DNA of 64,000 bases from CAZGAQ01 sp964523405. Lineage in GTDB: Bacteria > Planctomycetota > Phycisphaerae > UBA1845 > Fen-1342. Location of the stretch: NCBI GenBank assembly GCA_964523405.1, contig CAZGAQ010000019.1, positions 1 to 64,000 on the forward strand, written 5' to 3'. The notes below the pieces were generated by a model that did no database searches, had not been told where the DNA came from, and worked only from the letters and a program-made list of their open reading frames with translations. The position numbers were made by a program, and so were the translations under genes. Of the stretch, positions 1 through 9,035 are shown one piece after another (within the stretch, counting starts at the first letter, position 1; each line of letters begins with the position of its first letter).

Positions 1-28
1 GCCCAACGACACGATTGTCAAGCGGTAA
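1..28 (+). CDS. Possible 3' end of a gene from left of the window
   Basis: The first bases read in one frame as a short tail NDTIVKR followed by TAA at 26-28. A good intrinsic terminator follows 30 bases later. This fits the last codons of a rightward gene whose body lies outside the window. Eight codons cannot identify a product, so this is an inference from the terminator position. Confidence 0.3.
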
Positions 29-57
29 GCGCCACTAGCGCGGATTGAGCTTTATAC

Positions 58-97
58 AGCCGGGTCGGACCGCAGAGGTTCGGCCCGGCTCTTTCTT
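58..97 (+). terminator. Intrinsic terminator for the upstream gene
   Basis: A 14-bp stem at 58-71 pairs with 77-90 (12 Watson-Crick pairs plus G-U wobbles) around a 5-base loop. The T-rich stretch CTTTCTT follows immediately. It sits just after the TAA at 26-28. Nothing gene-like is visible from here to 292, where the leftward glycoside hydrolase gene ends. Confidence 0.65.
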
Positions 98-292
98 GAC
101 GGGACGCGCCCGCGGGGGGGTGACTTCCGGCGCGGTGCCGCAGAGCGCCGGCGCGTGTCAAACGGCGGCTAGAGCAGTCTTCCTTTGGGTGCGGTGCTCC
201 GGAACGGGAATTCTCCGTCCGGCGCGCTTCGGATTCTATGGGGCAGGCGGGGACCTGACGGTACGAGGCAGCGCACCGTTGGTGGAACCGCG

Positions 293-2641
293 CTAGCTTC
301 CGAAGGCCCGCTGAAACGCGGCCACGTCGGGCAAATCCACATCGTTGTCGGCGTCGACGTCGAAGAGGTCGTTGCCGGGCGCGGGCGGACCGTTGTCCGG
401 CCCGGTGATGTGCGGCGCGAGCTGGGCGAAGTCCGCGGCGTCCACATCGCCGTCTACGTCGTAGTCGCCGACCTGCCACGGCCCGAGTGCCAGGTTGATT
501 TCCGTGAAGCCCGCCGGGGTTACCCGGGCTCGGGGCCGGGCGACTTCGGTGTAGCCGGTCTTGAGCGCGCTGACGGTGAGTTGCGTACCGCCGGCGGCCG
601 CGGGAACGTTGGCCACCAGGTACTGACCGCCGCCGTCGGTCTCGACCTGGGCGACGCCGTTGATTCGGATGGTGACGTTGTCCAGCGGTGTGCCCGCGCC
701 ATTGGTCACGCGGCCGTAGACATAGCCCTGCGTGGCCTGCGTGGGATCGCGCCAGGGCATATCCGGCGGATCGGTCGGCTGGGTGAAGACATTGTCGGCG
801 ACGTAGGCATACCAGTCTGACCACGGTTGCCCGCCGTCATTGGTGCTGGCGTAGGAGTAGGTGGCCAGTCCGTCGGCGCCGGCGGCGCGCGCGTAGAGCA
901 TCTGGGCGCAGCTGTCGGCGAACGTGTTCATGTAGATGCCGGGGCCGATGAAGACCTGCCGTCCGGCGGCAGTGGCCCAGGCGACGGAGTTGTCGACCCA
1001 CGCCCGGTACGTCGTGCCGTGGGCGGCTTCGTCGAAGTAGGACATGGGGACAGTCGCGTCGAGATAGCCCTGGGACTGCCAGTACTCCCAGTCGCTGAAC
1101 ACGGCGTAGGGGCTGGTCTGGTGGAAGTCGCTGCTGGCCGGGGTCCAGGTCACGACCGCGGCCGAGTGGCGGAGCGGGCGCGTGCGGCCGGGGATGGTGC
1201 CCGTGGCAGTCATGGCGCGGCGAACGACCTCGGTAACGGTACGGCGGCGGAAGTCGTTCCAGGAGGTGTTGCCGGTGGCGTTGGGGGTGCCGCTATAGCC
1301 GGTGATCGTCTGGAAGCGTTTGAGGGTCGAGCCGGCGTAGGATGTGTTGACCGGGTAGCCGGCGTCCGTCTGCGTGTAGCGGATGTAATCCCAGTGAATG
1401 CCGTCCAGGTCGTAGTTCATGCCCAGTTCGTGGACGATGCTCATCAGGTAGTCTTGCACGTCCGGCGAGCCGGGGTCGAAGACGTAGTCGCTGCCGACCT
1501 TGGCCACGGTGCCCATGGAGGCCTTGGGCACCATCAGCCATTCGGGGTGGGCGGCGACGGTGGGATTGCTCGGAATTGGCCAGGTGGTCGAGATGCGGAA
1601 CGCCACCAGCCAGCAGTGGACTTCGAGGCCAGCGGCGTGGGCCCGCGTCACGAGTTCCTGCAGGGGGTCGATATTGCCGGAGATATCAGCGGCTTTGGGC
1701 ACGATGTTCGAGTTCCAGTAGGCGCCGTGGCCGGTTGCGCCGGTGTCCTGGAACGCGAGCACCTCGGCGATGATGGCGTTGTAATTGCCGGCCAGGGCCC
1801 AGCCGATCAGCGTGTCGATCTCGCTCGTGCTCTTGAAGCCGGCGTGAAAGGCGTCGGCCCAGAACGCGCGGAATTCGGGCGGTGTGGCGCCCTGCTCCAC
1901 GAAGACGGCCGTCACGGTCTTGTCGGTGTCCAGCGTGATCGTCGTGCTGGCGGCCGCCGGGTCGGCGGGAGCGGCGCCGGCCGAGACGTCCCAGTGATGG
2001 AACGTGTAGCCGGGCCAGGCGGCGGCGCTGATGGAGACGACGGTGTTGTAGGTGTAGGGGTAGGGTCCGCCGACAGGGGGCGAGGTTGTGCCCCAGGCCG
2101 GGGGACTGGCGCTCATGGTGAGCTGCACGGTGGTGCCGATCGCGGTGAACTGGACGGCGTCAGCGATGACCACGCTGGCGGCGGCGTCGCTGCTGAGGGA
2201 GACGGAGCCGCTGGTGCCCGCGCTGAAGGTGAAGGTGCCCAGGGTGTTCCACTGGCCGCCGTTCTGTTGCTGGTTGATCAGGAAGGTTGTGTCGCCTTCG
2301 GCATGATGGACGGTGAAGGGGGCGTTGGTGGCGCGGTTGGTGCCCTGCGGGTAGTAGATGGACACCTGATAGGTGCCTGCGGCGGGCAAAGTGGGGCGCC
2401 ACTCGACCTGGCCGGCGGTGTTGGCGGGACTCGCGCCGGTCGTATTCCGGAAGCGGTAGTCGGCGCCGTAGTGGCCCGGCGCACTGGTACCGGTCAGCCA
2501 ATCCTGCGAGAGCACGGAGAAGCCGGCGTCGCTGTTGTCGATGGTGATGGATTGGGCCCGCGCGGGCGGGAAGGACGAGACGGTCAGGAGCGTGGCGAGC
2601 AGGCACGGGAGAGTGAGGGGATGGTGGGTGGCGTGCTTCAC
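293..2641 (-). CDS. Secreted GHL10-type glycoside hydrolase with golvesin-like and dockerin-like domains
   Basis: A 782-residue exported enzyme probably acting on extracellular polysaccharide. Visible modules in order: signal peptide (1-29, cleavage near ARAQS); golvesin-type carbohydrate-binding beta domain (about 32-170); InlB B-repeat-like module (about 173-250, with GYTFHHWDV); the GHL10 (DUF187-like) TIM barrel (about 255-600, with FRAFWADAFH, EVHCWLVAF and DGIHWDYIRY); a carboxypeptidase-regulatory-like domain (about 640-715); and a C-terminal pair of dockerin-like motifs (DYDVDGDVDAADF and DVDADNDVDLPDV). GHL10 proteins are predicted hydrolases of unclear substrate, so specificity is unknown. 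The start is GTG at 2641, supported by GGAGGAG at 2645-2651. It is transcribed divergently from the PEP-CTERM gene at 3240. Confidence 0.85.
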   Translation of the reverse strand: MKHATHHPLTLPCLLATLLTVSSFPPARAQSITIDNSDAGFSVLSQDWLTGTSAPGHYGADYRFRNTTGASPANTAGQVEWRPTLPAAGTYQVSIYYPQGTNRATNAPFTVHHAEGDTTFLINQQQNGGQWNTLGTFTFSAGTSGSVSLSSDAAASVVIADAVQFTAIGTTVQLTMSASPPAWGTTSPPVGGPYPYTYNTVVSISAAAWPGYTFHHWDVSAGAAPADPAAASTTITLDTDKTVTAVFVEQGATPPEFRAFWADAFHAGFKSTSEIDTLIGWALAGNYNAIIAEVLAFQDTGATGHGAYWNSNIVPKAADISGNIDPLQELVTRAHAAGLEVHCWLVAFRISTTWPIPSNPTVAAHPEWLMVPKASMGTVAKVGSDYVFDPGSPDVQDYLMSIVHELGMNYDLDGIHWDYIRYTQTDAGYPVNTSYAGSTLKRFQTITGYSGTPNATGNTSWNDFRRRTVTEVVRRAMTATGTIPGRTRPLRHSAAVVTWTPASSDFHQTSPYAVFSDWEYWQSQGYLDATVPMSYFDEAAHGTTYRAWVDNSVAWATAAGRQVFIGPGIYMNTFADSCAQMLYARAAGADGLATYSYASTNDGGQPWSDWYAYVADNVFTQPTDPPDMPWRDPTQATQGYVYGRVTNGAGTPLDNVTIRINGVAQVETDGGGQYLVANVPAAAGGTQLTVSALKTGYTEVARPRARVTPAGFTEINLALGPWQVGDYDVDGDVDAADFAQLAPHITGPDNGPPAPGNDLFDVDADNDVDLPDVAAFQRAFGS

Positions 2642-3239
2642 GAGTTCTCCTCCAGGCGCAATGGTTATAGACGCGGCTGTTGGGTTCCGGGCGCGTTCCC
2701 CTGAGCAGGCGACACCGGAAACGCCTCCGAGCGTTCAGTTTAGCGTGTGCGCGGATAACGCCCTACGCGGAATTCTCGGGCGCGGGGAGAGTTTTCGGTG
2801 AGCGTGTCAGCGCCGGTGCGGCTCGGGAGCGTAGACGTGGCGGAGGCGAGCCGCAGGTGGCCCTCGTAATTGCCGTATTTGAAACGGGTTGCGGGAGTGC
2901 TGCCGGGGTGTTTTTCTGGGGCATGGGCGGGGGCGCGTGGGGGTGACGGACGAACGTCGTGTTTTCCTTGTTTGTGGGGCCCCGGCTGGGTATACTGGCG
3001 CAAGCATGTGTAGTGGGAAAGTCGCATCGGAGGCAGAAGAAGCAAGTCCAGGAAGATTCTATAACGATTGCGGTGCGACCCATACTGCCAGCTAAGTGTG
3101 CGTACGCGGCGGTTGTTCCGCCCGAGGATGGAGCGAGGTTTACAGTTCCGGACTTTCGGAGTGGTGCGCGGCACGGAGTGAGGGCCGCAGCCGTTCCGAG
3201 CAATCGATCATGCTCGTCGTGAGCAGGAGGAGAGTTGTG
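2642..3239. other. Intergenic region between divergent secreted-protein genes
   Basis: About 600 bases with no convincing gene. It holds the GGAGGAG ribosome-binding site of the leftward gene, a promoter candidate for the rightward gene at 2968-2996, and an apparent long untranslated leader from about 3003 to 3239. Overlapping open frames on both strands look like random GC-rich frames. Confidence 0.6.
2968..2996 (+). promoter_or_regulatory. Sigma70-type promoter candidate for the PEP-CTERM gene
   Basis: TTGTTT at 2968-2973, a 17-base spacer, then TATACT at 2991-2996. The predicted transcript would have a leader of about 235 bases before the ATG at 3240. Confidence 0.5.
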
Positions 3240-3977
3240 ATGAGAAGTATCGTTGTGACCACGCTGCTGCTATCCCTGGCTGCGGGTGCCTATGGCGCCA
3301 TCGTGCTGCAAGACAACTTTGACGGCTATGCGGACCAGGCGGCCTTCGAAGCCGCTTGGCCGGCTGTGACGGCAGGCAGCCCGGCCGTGCTGAGCACGAC
3401 CCAGGCGCACTCCGGCACGCAGTCGGCGTACATTCAGACGGGTACGACGCGGAACGCGGTGCGTATGTTCGCCGAGACGGTGGCCAGCGATGCCAACCCG
3501 CTGGAAGTGTCCTACTGGATGTACGATCCGATGGGGCTCGCGGCCGCGGGGCGCAGCTACATTCAGCTCAAGGACTACTCGCCGACGTCGGGCACGCAGT
3601 TGCTGGCGATGGGCAGCTACAACTCGGGCGGTTCGTATTACTACGCGCGCGTGGCGTTCATGCCGGGCGGCACCGGGGCCGCGAACTGGTTCATGCTGAA
3701 TGCGGCGGGTGCGCCGCAGCGCAGCGTGGGCTGGCACGAAATGAAGATGGTGATCAAGGGTACGACGATCGACTTCCTCGTGGACGGCATTTTGAGCGGC
3801 TCGAAGCCGTATTGCGCGACGGCGGGCCTGGTCAGCTTCGAAGAGATGCGGCTGGGGTCGGGTATTAGCTCGACGATTGACTACTACTGCGACGACGTCA
3901 AGATCGAAGTCACTCCGGAACCGGCTTCGCTGGCGCTGGTGGCCCTGGGTGGGCTGGCGCTGTTGCGGCGGCGCTAG
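3240..3977 (+). CDS. PEP-CTERM sorted extracellular protein
   Basis: A 245-residue exported protein with an N-terminal signal peptide (MRSIVVTTLLLSLAAGAYGA), a concanavalin A/LamG-like beta domain (about 24-220) and a C-terminal PEP-CTERM tail: VTPEPASLALVALGGLALL then RRR. PEP-CTERM tails are processed by exosortases, so the mature protein is probably surface or matrix associated. AGGAGG at 3225-3230 decides the start: ATG 3240 has 9-base spacing, and a GTG at 3237 is an alternative with 6. A longer in-frame reading back to 3096 lacks support. The central domain is paralogous to residues about 900-1150 of the giant protein next door (GAPQRSVGWH here, GAPQRSIGWH there). Ligand unknown. Confidence 0.85.
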   Translation: MRSIVVTTLLLSLAAGAYGAIVLQDNFDGYADQAAFEAAWPAVTAGSPAVLSTTQAHSGTQSAYIQTGTTRNAVRMFAETVASDANPLEVSYWMYDPMGLAAAGRSYIQLKDYSPTSGTQLLAMGSYNSGGSYYYARVAFMPGGTGAANWFMLNAAGAPQRSVGWHEMKMVIKGTTIDFLVDGILSGSKPYCATAGLVSFEEMRLGSGISSTIDYYCDDVKIEVTPEPASLALVALGGLALLRRR

Positions 3978-4025
3978 AAGCGGTTTCGCAGAAAGGTCCG
4001 GATAATGCCCCTGGGCACGACAGGC

Positions 4026-4056
4026 TTGCAGTTTTCGCCCGATCGCGGGCTATTAT
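4026..4056 (+). promoter_or_regulatory. Promoter candidate for the 1525-residue protein gene
   Basis: TTGCAG at 4026-4031 and TATTAT at 4051-4056, separated by 19 bases, which is longer than ideal. The predicted start near 4063 would place the hairpin at 4096-4134 inside the leader. Confidence 0.35.
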
Positions 4057-4095
4057 TGCACACCTTGGGGCGTTTTCTCGATAACTTCTAACGGG

Positions 4096-4134
4096 ACGCT
4101 CCGCTTCGTCCGTGAGTGTGACGGAGCGGAGCGT
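4096..4134 (+). terminator. Strong hairpin: terminator of the PEP-CTERM gene or leader structure
   Basis: A 15-bp stem at 4096-4110 pairs with 4120-4134, with a single G-U wobble and a 9-base loop, followed by TCTCGTT. It lies 120 bases after the PEP-CTERM stop and 116 bases before the next start. If the promoter at 4026-4056 is real, it could also act as a 5' leader structure. Confidence 0.5.
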
Positions 4135-4250
4135 TCTCGTTCTGGCCGGGTCCCGCGCGACACGACGGGTGCGGGACCGCGGCAGGACTGACGCATCGAG
4201 GCACGAATTATCGGCTTCCCGGATTCACGAACACAGATGGAGGAACAAAG

Positions 4251-7200
4251 ATGTCTCGTCTCGTCCGCGCGCTAGCGCTAGTCGCCGTAGTCGCGGCCTT
4301 CACGCCGCTCGGCTCGGCCCAGTACCCATCCCAAATGGTCTTGTTCGACGACTCGCCCATCGGCGATCCGGCGACCTGCCAGGAAATGTTCCGTATGCCG
4401 GAATTCTCGGGTTCGACCGCGAAGTACATCGTGGCCAACACGACCGGGCAGTACAACAACAACGCGGCGTTCCGTGCGGCCGGTCTGCAGTATGCCGGGC
4501 CGGCGGCGCTGGAAGTGCTGTTCAAATGGGACGACGTGAATGACGCGAATTCGTGGGTGCGGCTGAGCACGTACAACACGACGTCCACCACGCCGGCGTA
4601 TCCCAACCCGGCGCTGCACACGGCGGGCAAGGTGCGTTTTGCGATCAGCAACCGCAGCGAGTTCTTCGCGGGCAAGGTCGGCATCTGCCTGCTGATCCGT
4701 GAGACGGGCACCGAAGTCATGCAGATGGCCAACGGCGGCACGACCGGCTCGATCGAGTTGGCGGGCGTCAGCCAGACGCCGAACGGGATCATGCCCGACC
4801 GGACGACGTACACGGTGCACACGACGGCCGTGGGGGATGACGAGCAGCTTTACCCGGTGGGGACGTATCTGGATCCGAACGATCCGAACACCTCGTACGC
4901 GATCGGTGTTGGTCCCGGCCCGAACGGCGTGATGGACACGACTCCGGCTGGCGGCGATGAGTATCGCCGCGGTTTCTTCAAAGATGGCACGGGGATCGTG
5001 CCGGTGCCCGTGGCGTTCGTGGATCCGCTGGTGGGCACGTACACGGTTGAGTTCAACCTGGCGACCGGCGCGGTCACGTTGGTGGACGTGATCGGCGGGA
5101 CGACGGAGAACCTGACGTCGGGCACCGCGCCGTTCACCGGCAACGGTTTGCTGGACGGGACTCCCCAGCGCGGCGTGCTGGAGGCCATCGGCATCACGAA
5201 GGCTCCGGGCGATACCGCCACGAGCATCGATCTGGCGATCGACAATCTGCAGTTCGAGGCCCCGGTGCCCGACCCGGTTCCGGCGCCGGCGATCAAGGAA
5301 CCGGTCATCAAGAACGACACGACGGTCACCGTGACGGGCATCTTCGCCACGGCGGACCAAGTTGAGTTGTACGTGGACGGCGGGCTGTACCAGACCCTGG
5401 CTGCCGTGCTGCCGGAGACCCCCTTTGGGGTGCCGGCGGTGGTGGCGGGCCAGAAGTTCAAGGCCCGGCAGCATGATCCGGTGACGAGCCAGTGGAGTGC
5501 GTTCTCGCCCGAAGTGACGGCGTTGCCGGCGCGGGCGCCGTACACGATCTCGATGGTGATTGACGAAAACGCGAACAACTGCGAGTACGGGACGGGCGGC
5601 GGCTGGGAATACCTGCCGTGCACCGGTCTGAACGGTACGGCGCCGATCGGGATGAATCTGTTCCCGAACAGCGCCATCTGGCAGACGATCGACATCCCGT
5701 ACAGCTCGCCCGTGCGGGCGTGGCTGGGCGGCAACAGCGTACTGAACGCGTCGCCGAACGGGAACTACAGCATCGACAGCATGTGGCTGTCGCAGACCGC
5801 GGGCAATGCGGTCGGCGGGCCGCACGAGTTGCTGATTGACACGATCGAAGTGCTCGACCCCAACGGCGTCGTGCTGAAGACGGTCGAGAACATGGAAAAC
5901 GGCGTCAACTACTACTCCACGGCGCGTGGCCAGTCGGTCGACACGTTCACGGCATCCGGTCTGGTCAGCACGGGCAGCTACGACGGTGGCAGCGCGCATC
6001 GCCTGCAATGGACGTTCGGCGGCCTGGGCACCGAGCGCGTCCTGGCCATGTACCACAGCGTGGGCGGGTCGTGCGGTGTGACGCCGACGTTCCCGGACAA
6101 CACGACGGGCGCGACGTTGCGTTACCACCTGGTCGTGCGCGAAATCGCGACTTCGACCGTGGCGCTGGCGTCTGTGGCCGGTCCGATCATCAAGGGCGAT
6201 CAGACCTCGGTGCGCGTGACGAACATTGATGCCACGGCCACGGCGGTCGAGCTGTTCGTCAATGGCGTATCGACGGGCGCGCCGGTCAATCCGGCCGGGG
6301 CGACGACGCTGGACTTCACCGGCCTGACGTTCGTTGCGGGTGATTCCATCGCGGTCAAGCAGACGGTTGGCGGTGTGGCGAGCGAATACAGCTATCCGCG
6401 CGCCGTGTCGGCCGCGCCGCTGCCGCCGACAGTGGTTTCTCCGATTCTGCCGACGGTGACGCAGATCACGGTGAACGGTCTGATTACCGCGCCGTTCACG
6501 CAAGTGAACCTGGTGACGGTGTATGTGAACGGTGTGTCGCGCGGGACGGCGGTTCCGGCGGCAGGTGCGACGTCGGTGGTGGTGACGATCACGCCGGCGG
6601 TGGCGCCGTTCGACGTTGTGACGGCGACACAGACGGTGAACACGGTGATGAGCGCGCCTTCGGCGCCCGTGACGGTGTCGGTGCCGGCGCCGACGGTGAC
6701 CTGGGTCCCGGCGGTCGGTGACACCACGATTCGGGTGCAGGATCTGAATGCCAGTGCGAATTACCTCGTGGTGAACGTAGACGGCGTCGATCAGGCGCAA
6801 GTGCCGCTGACCGCGGGCTTCACGCAGCCGGTGACGGTTCCGGTCGCGGGCCTGACGACCGCAGGCCAGCAGGTCAAAGTCAAGCAGTCGGTGAACGGTG
6901 CGGAAAGCGGTTACTCGGCGATCGAAGTGGTCACCGTCAATACGCTGACGACGATCTTCGCCGACACGATGGAAGCGTACGCGGATCAGGCGGATTTCGA
7001 CAATCCGATTGATTACACGGTGTGCACGGCCAAGGTGTACTCGGTGCACAACGACGGCTGGTGGGCGGCGTCGAACGACCCGGACCTGACCCTGGCCACG
7101 GACAACAACACGACGCCGGGTGGCAGCAAGAGCGCCTATGCGGCCGCGGGCATGTCCCCGGTCGCGAGCGCCTGCGACACGGAAAGCCGGACGGCGGCGA

Positions 7201-8828
7201 TTCCGGGCAACGCCAACGGCTACCAGGCGAACTTCGACTTCAGCTATCCCGATCCGGACTGGGCGAATGCGGTGGCGACCGACACGGAGCCGCTGATCTG
7301 GAACGTGAACATCTACGATGCCACGGGTCCCGGCGTGAATAACGTTTTCCAGTGGTCGGAACTGCGCAGCTACACGCCCAGCCTGGCGGGTATCGTGGCG
7401 GTGGGTATGGTCGGCACGTACTTCTACACGTCGGCCGACAGCAACTACTACCAACTCCGTGCCTACGTGTCGCCGGGTTACCTGAACCTGAACCACAGCG
7501 GCGCGCCGCAGCGCAGCATCGGCTGGCACAATTTCACGGCCGTCCTGAAGGGTACGACGACGGACTTCTACGTGGACGGGAAGCTGGCCCGGAAGGGTGT
7601 GAACCGGACGTCGACGGTCCAGTACAACAACATGTACATGGGTTCGGGCTATGCGGCCAGTGCGCCGGCCTGGTACGACGATTTCTATCTCCAGAAGGGC
7701 AAGGTGCGTTTCGGCGCGGTGCCGCCGGGCGCGCCAACGATCGGTAGCCCGGTCGTCGCGGGTGACACCACGCTGCTGGTGCGGGGCGTGAGCTCCGCGG
7801 CCAACGGGCTGGATGTGTACGTGGGCGGCACGACGCTGGTCGGCCACCTGGCGCTCACGCCGCCGAACGCCCTGACGGAGTACACGGTGTCGTTGACGAC
7901 GCCGCTGGTGTACCAGCAGCTCGTCACGGTCAAGCAGACCAACGACATCGGTTCCTCGCCGGCCTCGCTGGCGGTGGAAGTCGGCAAGAAGGAAGGCCCG
8001 CTGACCATCGCGATCGGCATCCGCGAGACGGCGGATACCGGCGCGATCGGCACGCCGGGCAGCGGTAGCGTCGGCAGCATCAAGTGGGTCGGTGTGGCGG
8101 CCAAGGATGCGGGCGGCGCCCCGATCGGGAAGCCGATCAGCCCCGCCAACGCGTGGCAGACGTTCACGTTCGATCCGGCCGTGGACCCGAACTTCCCGTT
8201 CTCGGGGACGGGCCCGCTGGCGTCGGCCAATGGGCGCGGCGTGCTGGAGCACCTGGCGGTGGCGGTCGACTCGGCCGCGGCCGATCGCAGTTCCGGTCCG
8301 TATCGGCTGTACGTGGACAACGTGGTGAACGTCGGTGCGGGCACGGGCGGTGCGGACGTTGTGCTGTCGAACTTTGACAGCTTCGCGCTCGGCTCGGCCT
8401 CGCTATTCCAGGCGCCGGGCTATTCGGGCTCGACGTCGGGCAACCTCGTGCTGCCGCTGAACATCAGCCGGACGAGCAACGTGTACGGGAACACCGGGCA
8501 GGCTCAGGAGCTCGAGTGGTTCTTCCGGAACACGAATGCCGGCATGTGGGCCCGCATCACGACGGCGAGCGCGACGAACGTCCCGCAGCCGATCATTGAT
8601 CTCACCAAGCCGATCCGCATGGACGTGCTGCTCTTGTCCGAATGCGCGAACAAGGGTGATCTGGACGGCAGCGGTGCGATCAACTTCGCCGACTTCCAGC
8701 AGTTCAAGAACTGCCTGGCCGGCCCGGGTGTGGTCACCGCCCCCGGTTGCAACTGTGCGGATTTCAATGACGACGGCCGCGTGGATCTGTTTGACTTCGC
8801 GGAGTTCCAGGTCGTCTACCAGCCGTGA
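4251..8828 (+). CDS. Giant secreted multidomain protein with Ig-like repeats and a dockerin-like end
   Basis: A 1525-residue exported protein. Layout: signal peptide (1-23, ending GSAQ); beta-rich region (24-340); Ig/filamin-like repeat (about 349-425); second beta-rich region (430-640); three consecutive Ig-like repeats (about 643-900) sharing the pattern VELFVNGVS...VKQTVGG; a LamG-like domain (about 900-1150); a further Ig-like repeat (about 1160-1245); another beta region; and paired dockerin-like calcium motifs at the C-terminus (about 1463-1525, GDLDGSGAINFADFQQF and DFNDDGRVDLFDFAEF). No catalytic motif was recognised, so an adhesive or structural surface role is likely but inferred. 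GGAGGA at 4239-4244 supports ATG 4251. A strong terminator follows at 8871. Confidence 0.85.
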   Translation: MSRLVRALALVAVVAAFTPLGSAQYPSQMVLFDDSPIGDPATCQEMFRMPEFSGSTAKYIVANTTGQYNNNAAFRAAGLQYAGPAALEVLFKWDDVNDANSWVRLSTYNTTSTTPAYPNPALHTAGKVRFAISNRSEFFAGKVGICLLIRETGTEVMQMANGGTTGSIELAGVSQTPNGIMPDRTTYTVHTTAVGDDEQLYPVGTYLDPNDPNTSYAIGVGPGPNGVMDTTPAGGDEYRRGFFKDGTGIVPVPVAFVDPLVGTYTVEFNLATGAVTLVDVIGGTTENLTSGTAPFTGNGLLDGTPQRGVLEAIGITKAPGDTATSIDLAIDNLQFEAPVPDPVPAPAIKEPVIKNDTTVTVTGIFATADQVELYVDGGLYQTLAAVLPETPFGVPAVVAGQKFKARQHDPVTSQWSAFSPEVTALPARAPYTISMVIDENANNCEYGTGGGWEYLPCTGLNGTAPIGMNLFPNSAIWQTIDIPYSSPVRAWLGGNSVLNASPNGNYSIDSMWLSQTAGNAVGGPHELLIDTIEVLDPNGVVLKTVENMENGVNYYSTARGQSVDTFTASGLVSTGSYDGGSAHRLQWTFGGLGTERVLAMYHSVGGSCGVTPTFPDNTTGATLRYHLVVREIATSTVALASVAGPIIKGDQTSVRVTNIDATATAVELFVNGVSTGAPVNPAGATTLDFTGLTFVAGDSIAVKQTVGGVASEYSYPRAVSAAPLPPTVVSPILPTVTQITVNGLITAPFTQVNLVTVYVNGVSRGTAVPAAGATSVVVTITPAVAPFDVVTATQTVNTVMSAPSAPVTVSVPAPTVTWVPAVGDTTIRVQDLNASANYLVVNVDGVDQAQVPLTAGFTQPVTVPVAGLTTAGQQVKVKQSVNGAESGYSAIEVVTVNTLTTIFADTMEAYADQADFDNPIDYTVCTAKVYSVHNDGWWAASNDPDLTLATDNNTTPGGSKSAYAAAGMSPVASACDTESRTAAIPGNANGYQANFDFSYPDPDWANAVATDTEPLIWNVNIYDATGPGVNNVFQWSELRSYTPSLAGIVAVGMVGTYFYTSADSNYYQLRAYVSPGYLNLNHSGAPQRSIGWHNFTAVLKGTTTDFYVDGKLARKGVNRTSTVQYNNMYMGSGYAASAPAWYDDFYLQKGKVRFGAVPPGAPTIGSPVVAGDTTLLVRGVSSAANGLDVYVGGTTLVGHLALTPPNALTEYTVSLTTPLVYQQLVTVKQTNDIGSSPASLAVEVGKKEGPLTIAIGIRETADTGAIGTPGSGSVGSIKWVGVAAKDAGGAPIGKPISPANAWQTFTFDPAVDPNFPFSGTGPLASANGRGVLEHLAVAVDSAAADRSSGPYRLYVDNVVNVGAGTGGADVVLSNFDSFALGSASLFQAPGYSGSTSGNLVLPLNISRTSNVYGNTGQAQELEWFFRNTNAGMWARITTASATNVPQPIIDLTKPIRMDVLLLSECANKGDLDGSGAINFADFQQFKNCLAGPGVVTAPGCNCADFNDDGRVDLFDFAEFQVVYQP

Positions 8829-8870
8829 AGCCGGTAATAGCCTCGTAAGAGGCTAGTGCCTTCGTTCTGC

Positions 8871-8910
8871 AGCCCGCCCGTTTCCTACCGGAACGGGCGG
8901 GCTCCATTTT
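8871..8910 (+). terminator. Intrinsic terminator of the giant protein gene
   Basis: A perfect 12-bp stem (AGCCCGCCCGTT at 8871-8882 with AACGGGCGGGCT at 8892-8903) and a 9-base loop, followed by CCATTTT. Confidence 0.8.
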
Positions 8911-9035
8911 GCGCCGGGGCATCGGCGGCGCATGCGCGGAGGGCTGCGAATCCGTGGGCAGATTCCTCGGTCGCTTCGCTCTCTCGGAATGACGAAGCGG
9001 CGAGAAGCTGGTAGCGAGGCTCAGCGTAAGCGCGG

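Noticed and set aside
827..2704. A 625-codon open frame antisense to the GHL10 gene
   Set aside because: Gly/Val/Ala-rich low-complexity translation with no motif; the minus-strand gene explains this region.
4278..8252. A 1324-codon open frame antisense to the giant secreted protein
   Set aside because: Its translation is almost entirely Arg, His, Val and Gly with no domain or hydrophobic pattern, as expected opposite a GC-rich gene. The plus-strand gene has a signal peptide, repeats and dockerin-like motifs.
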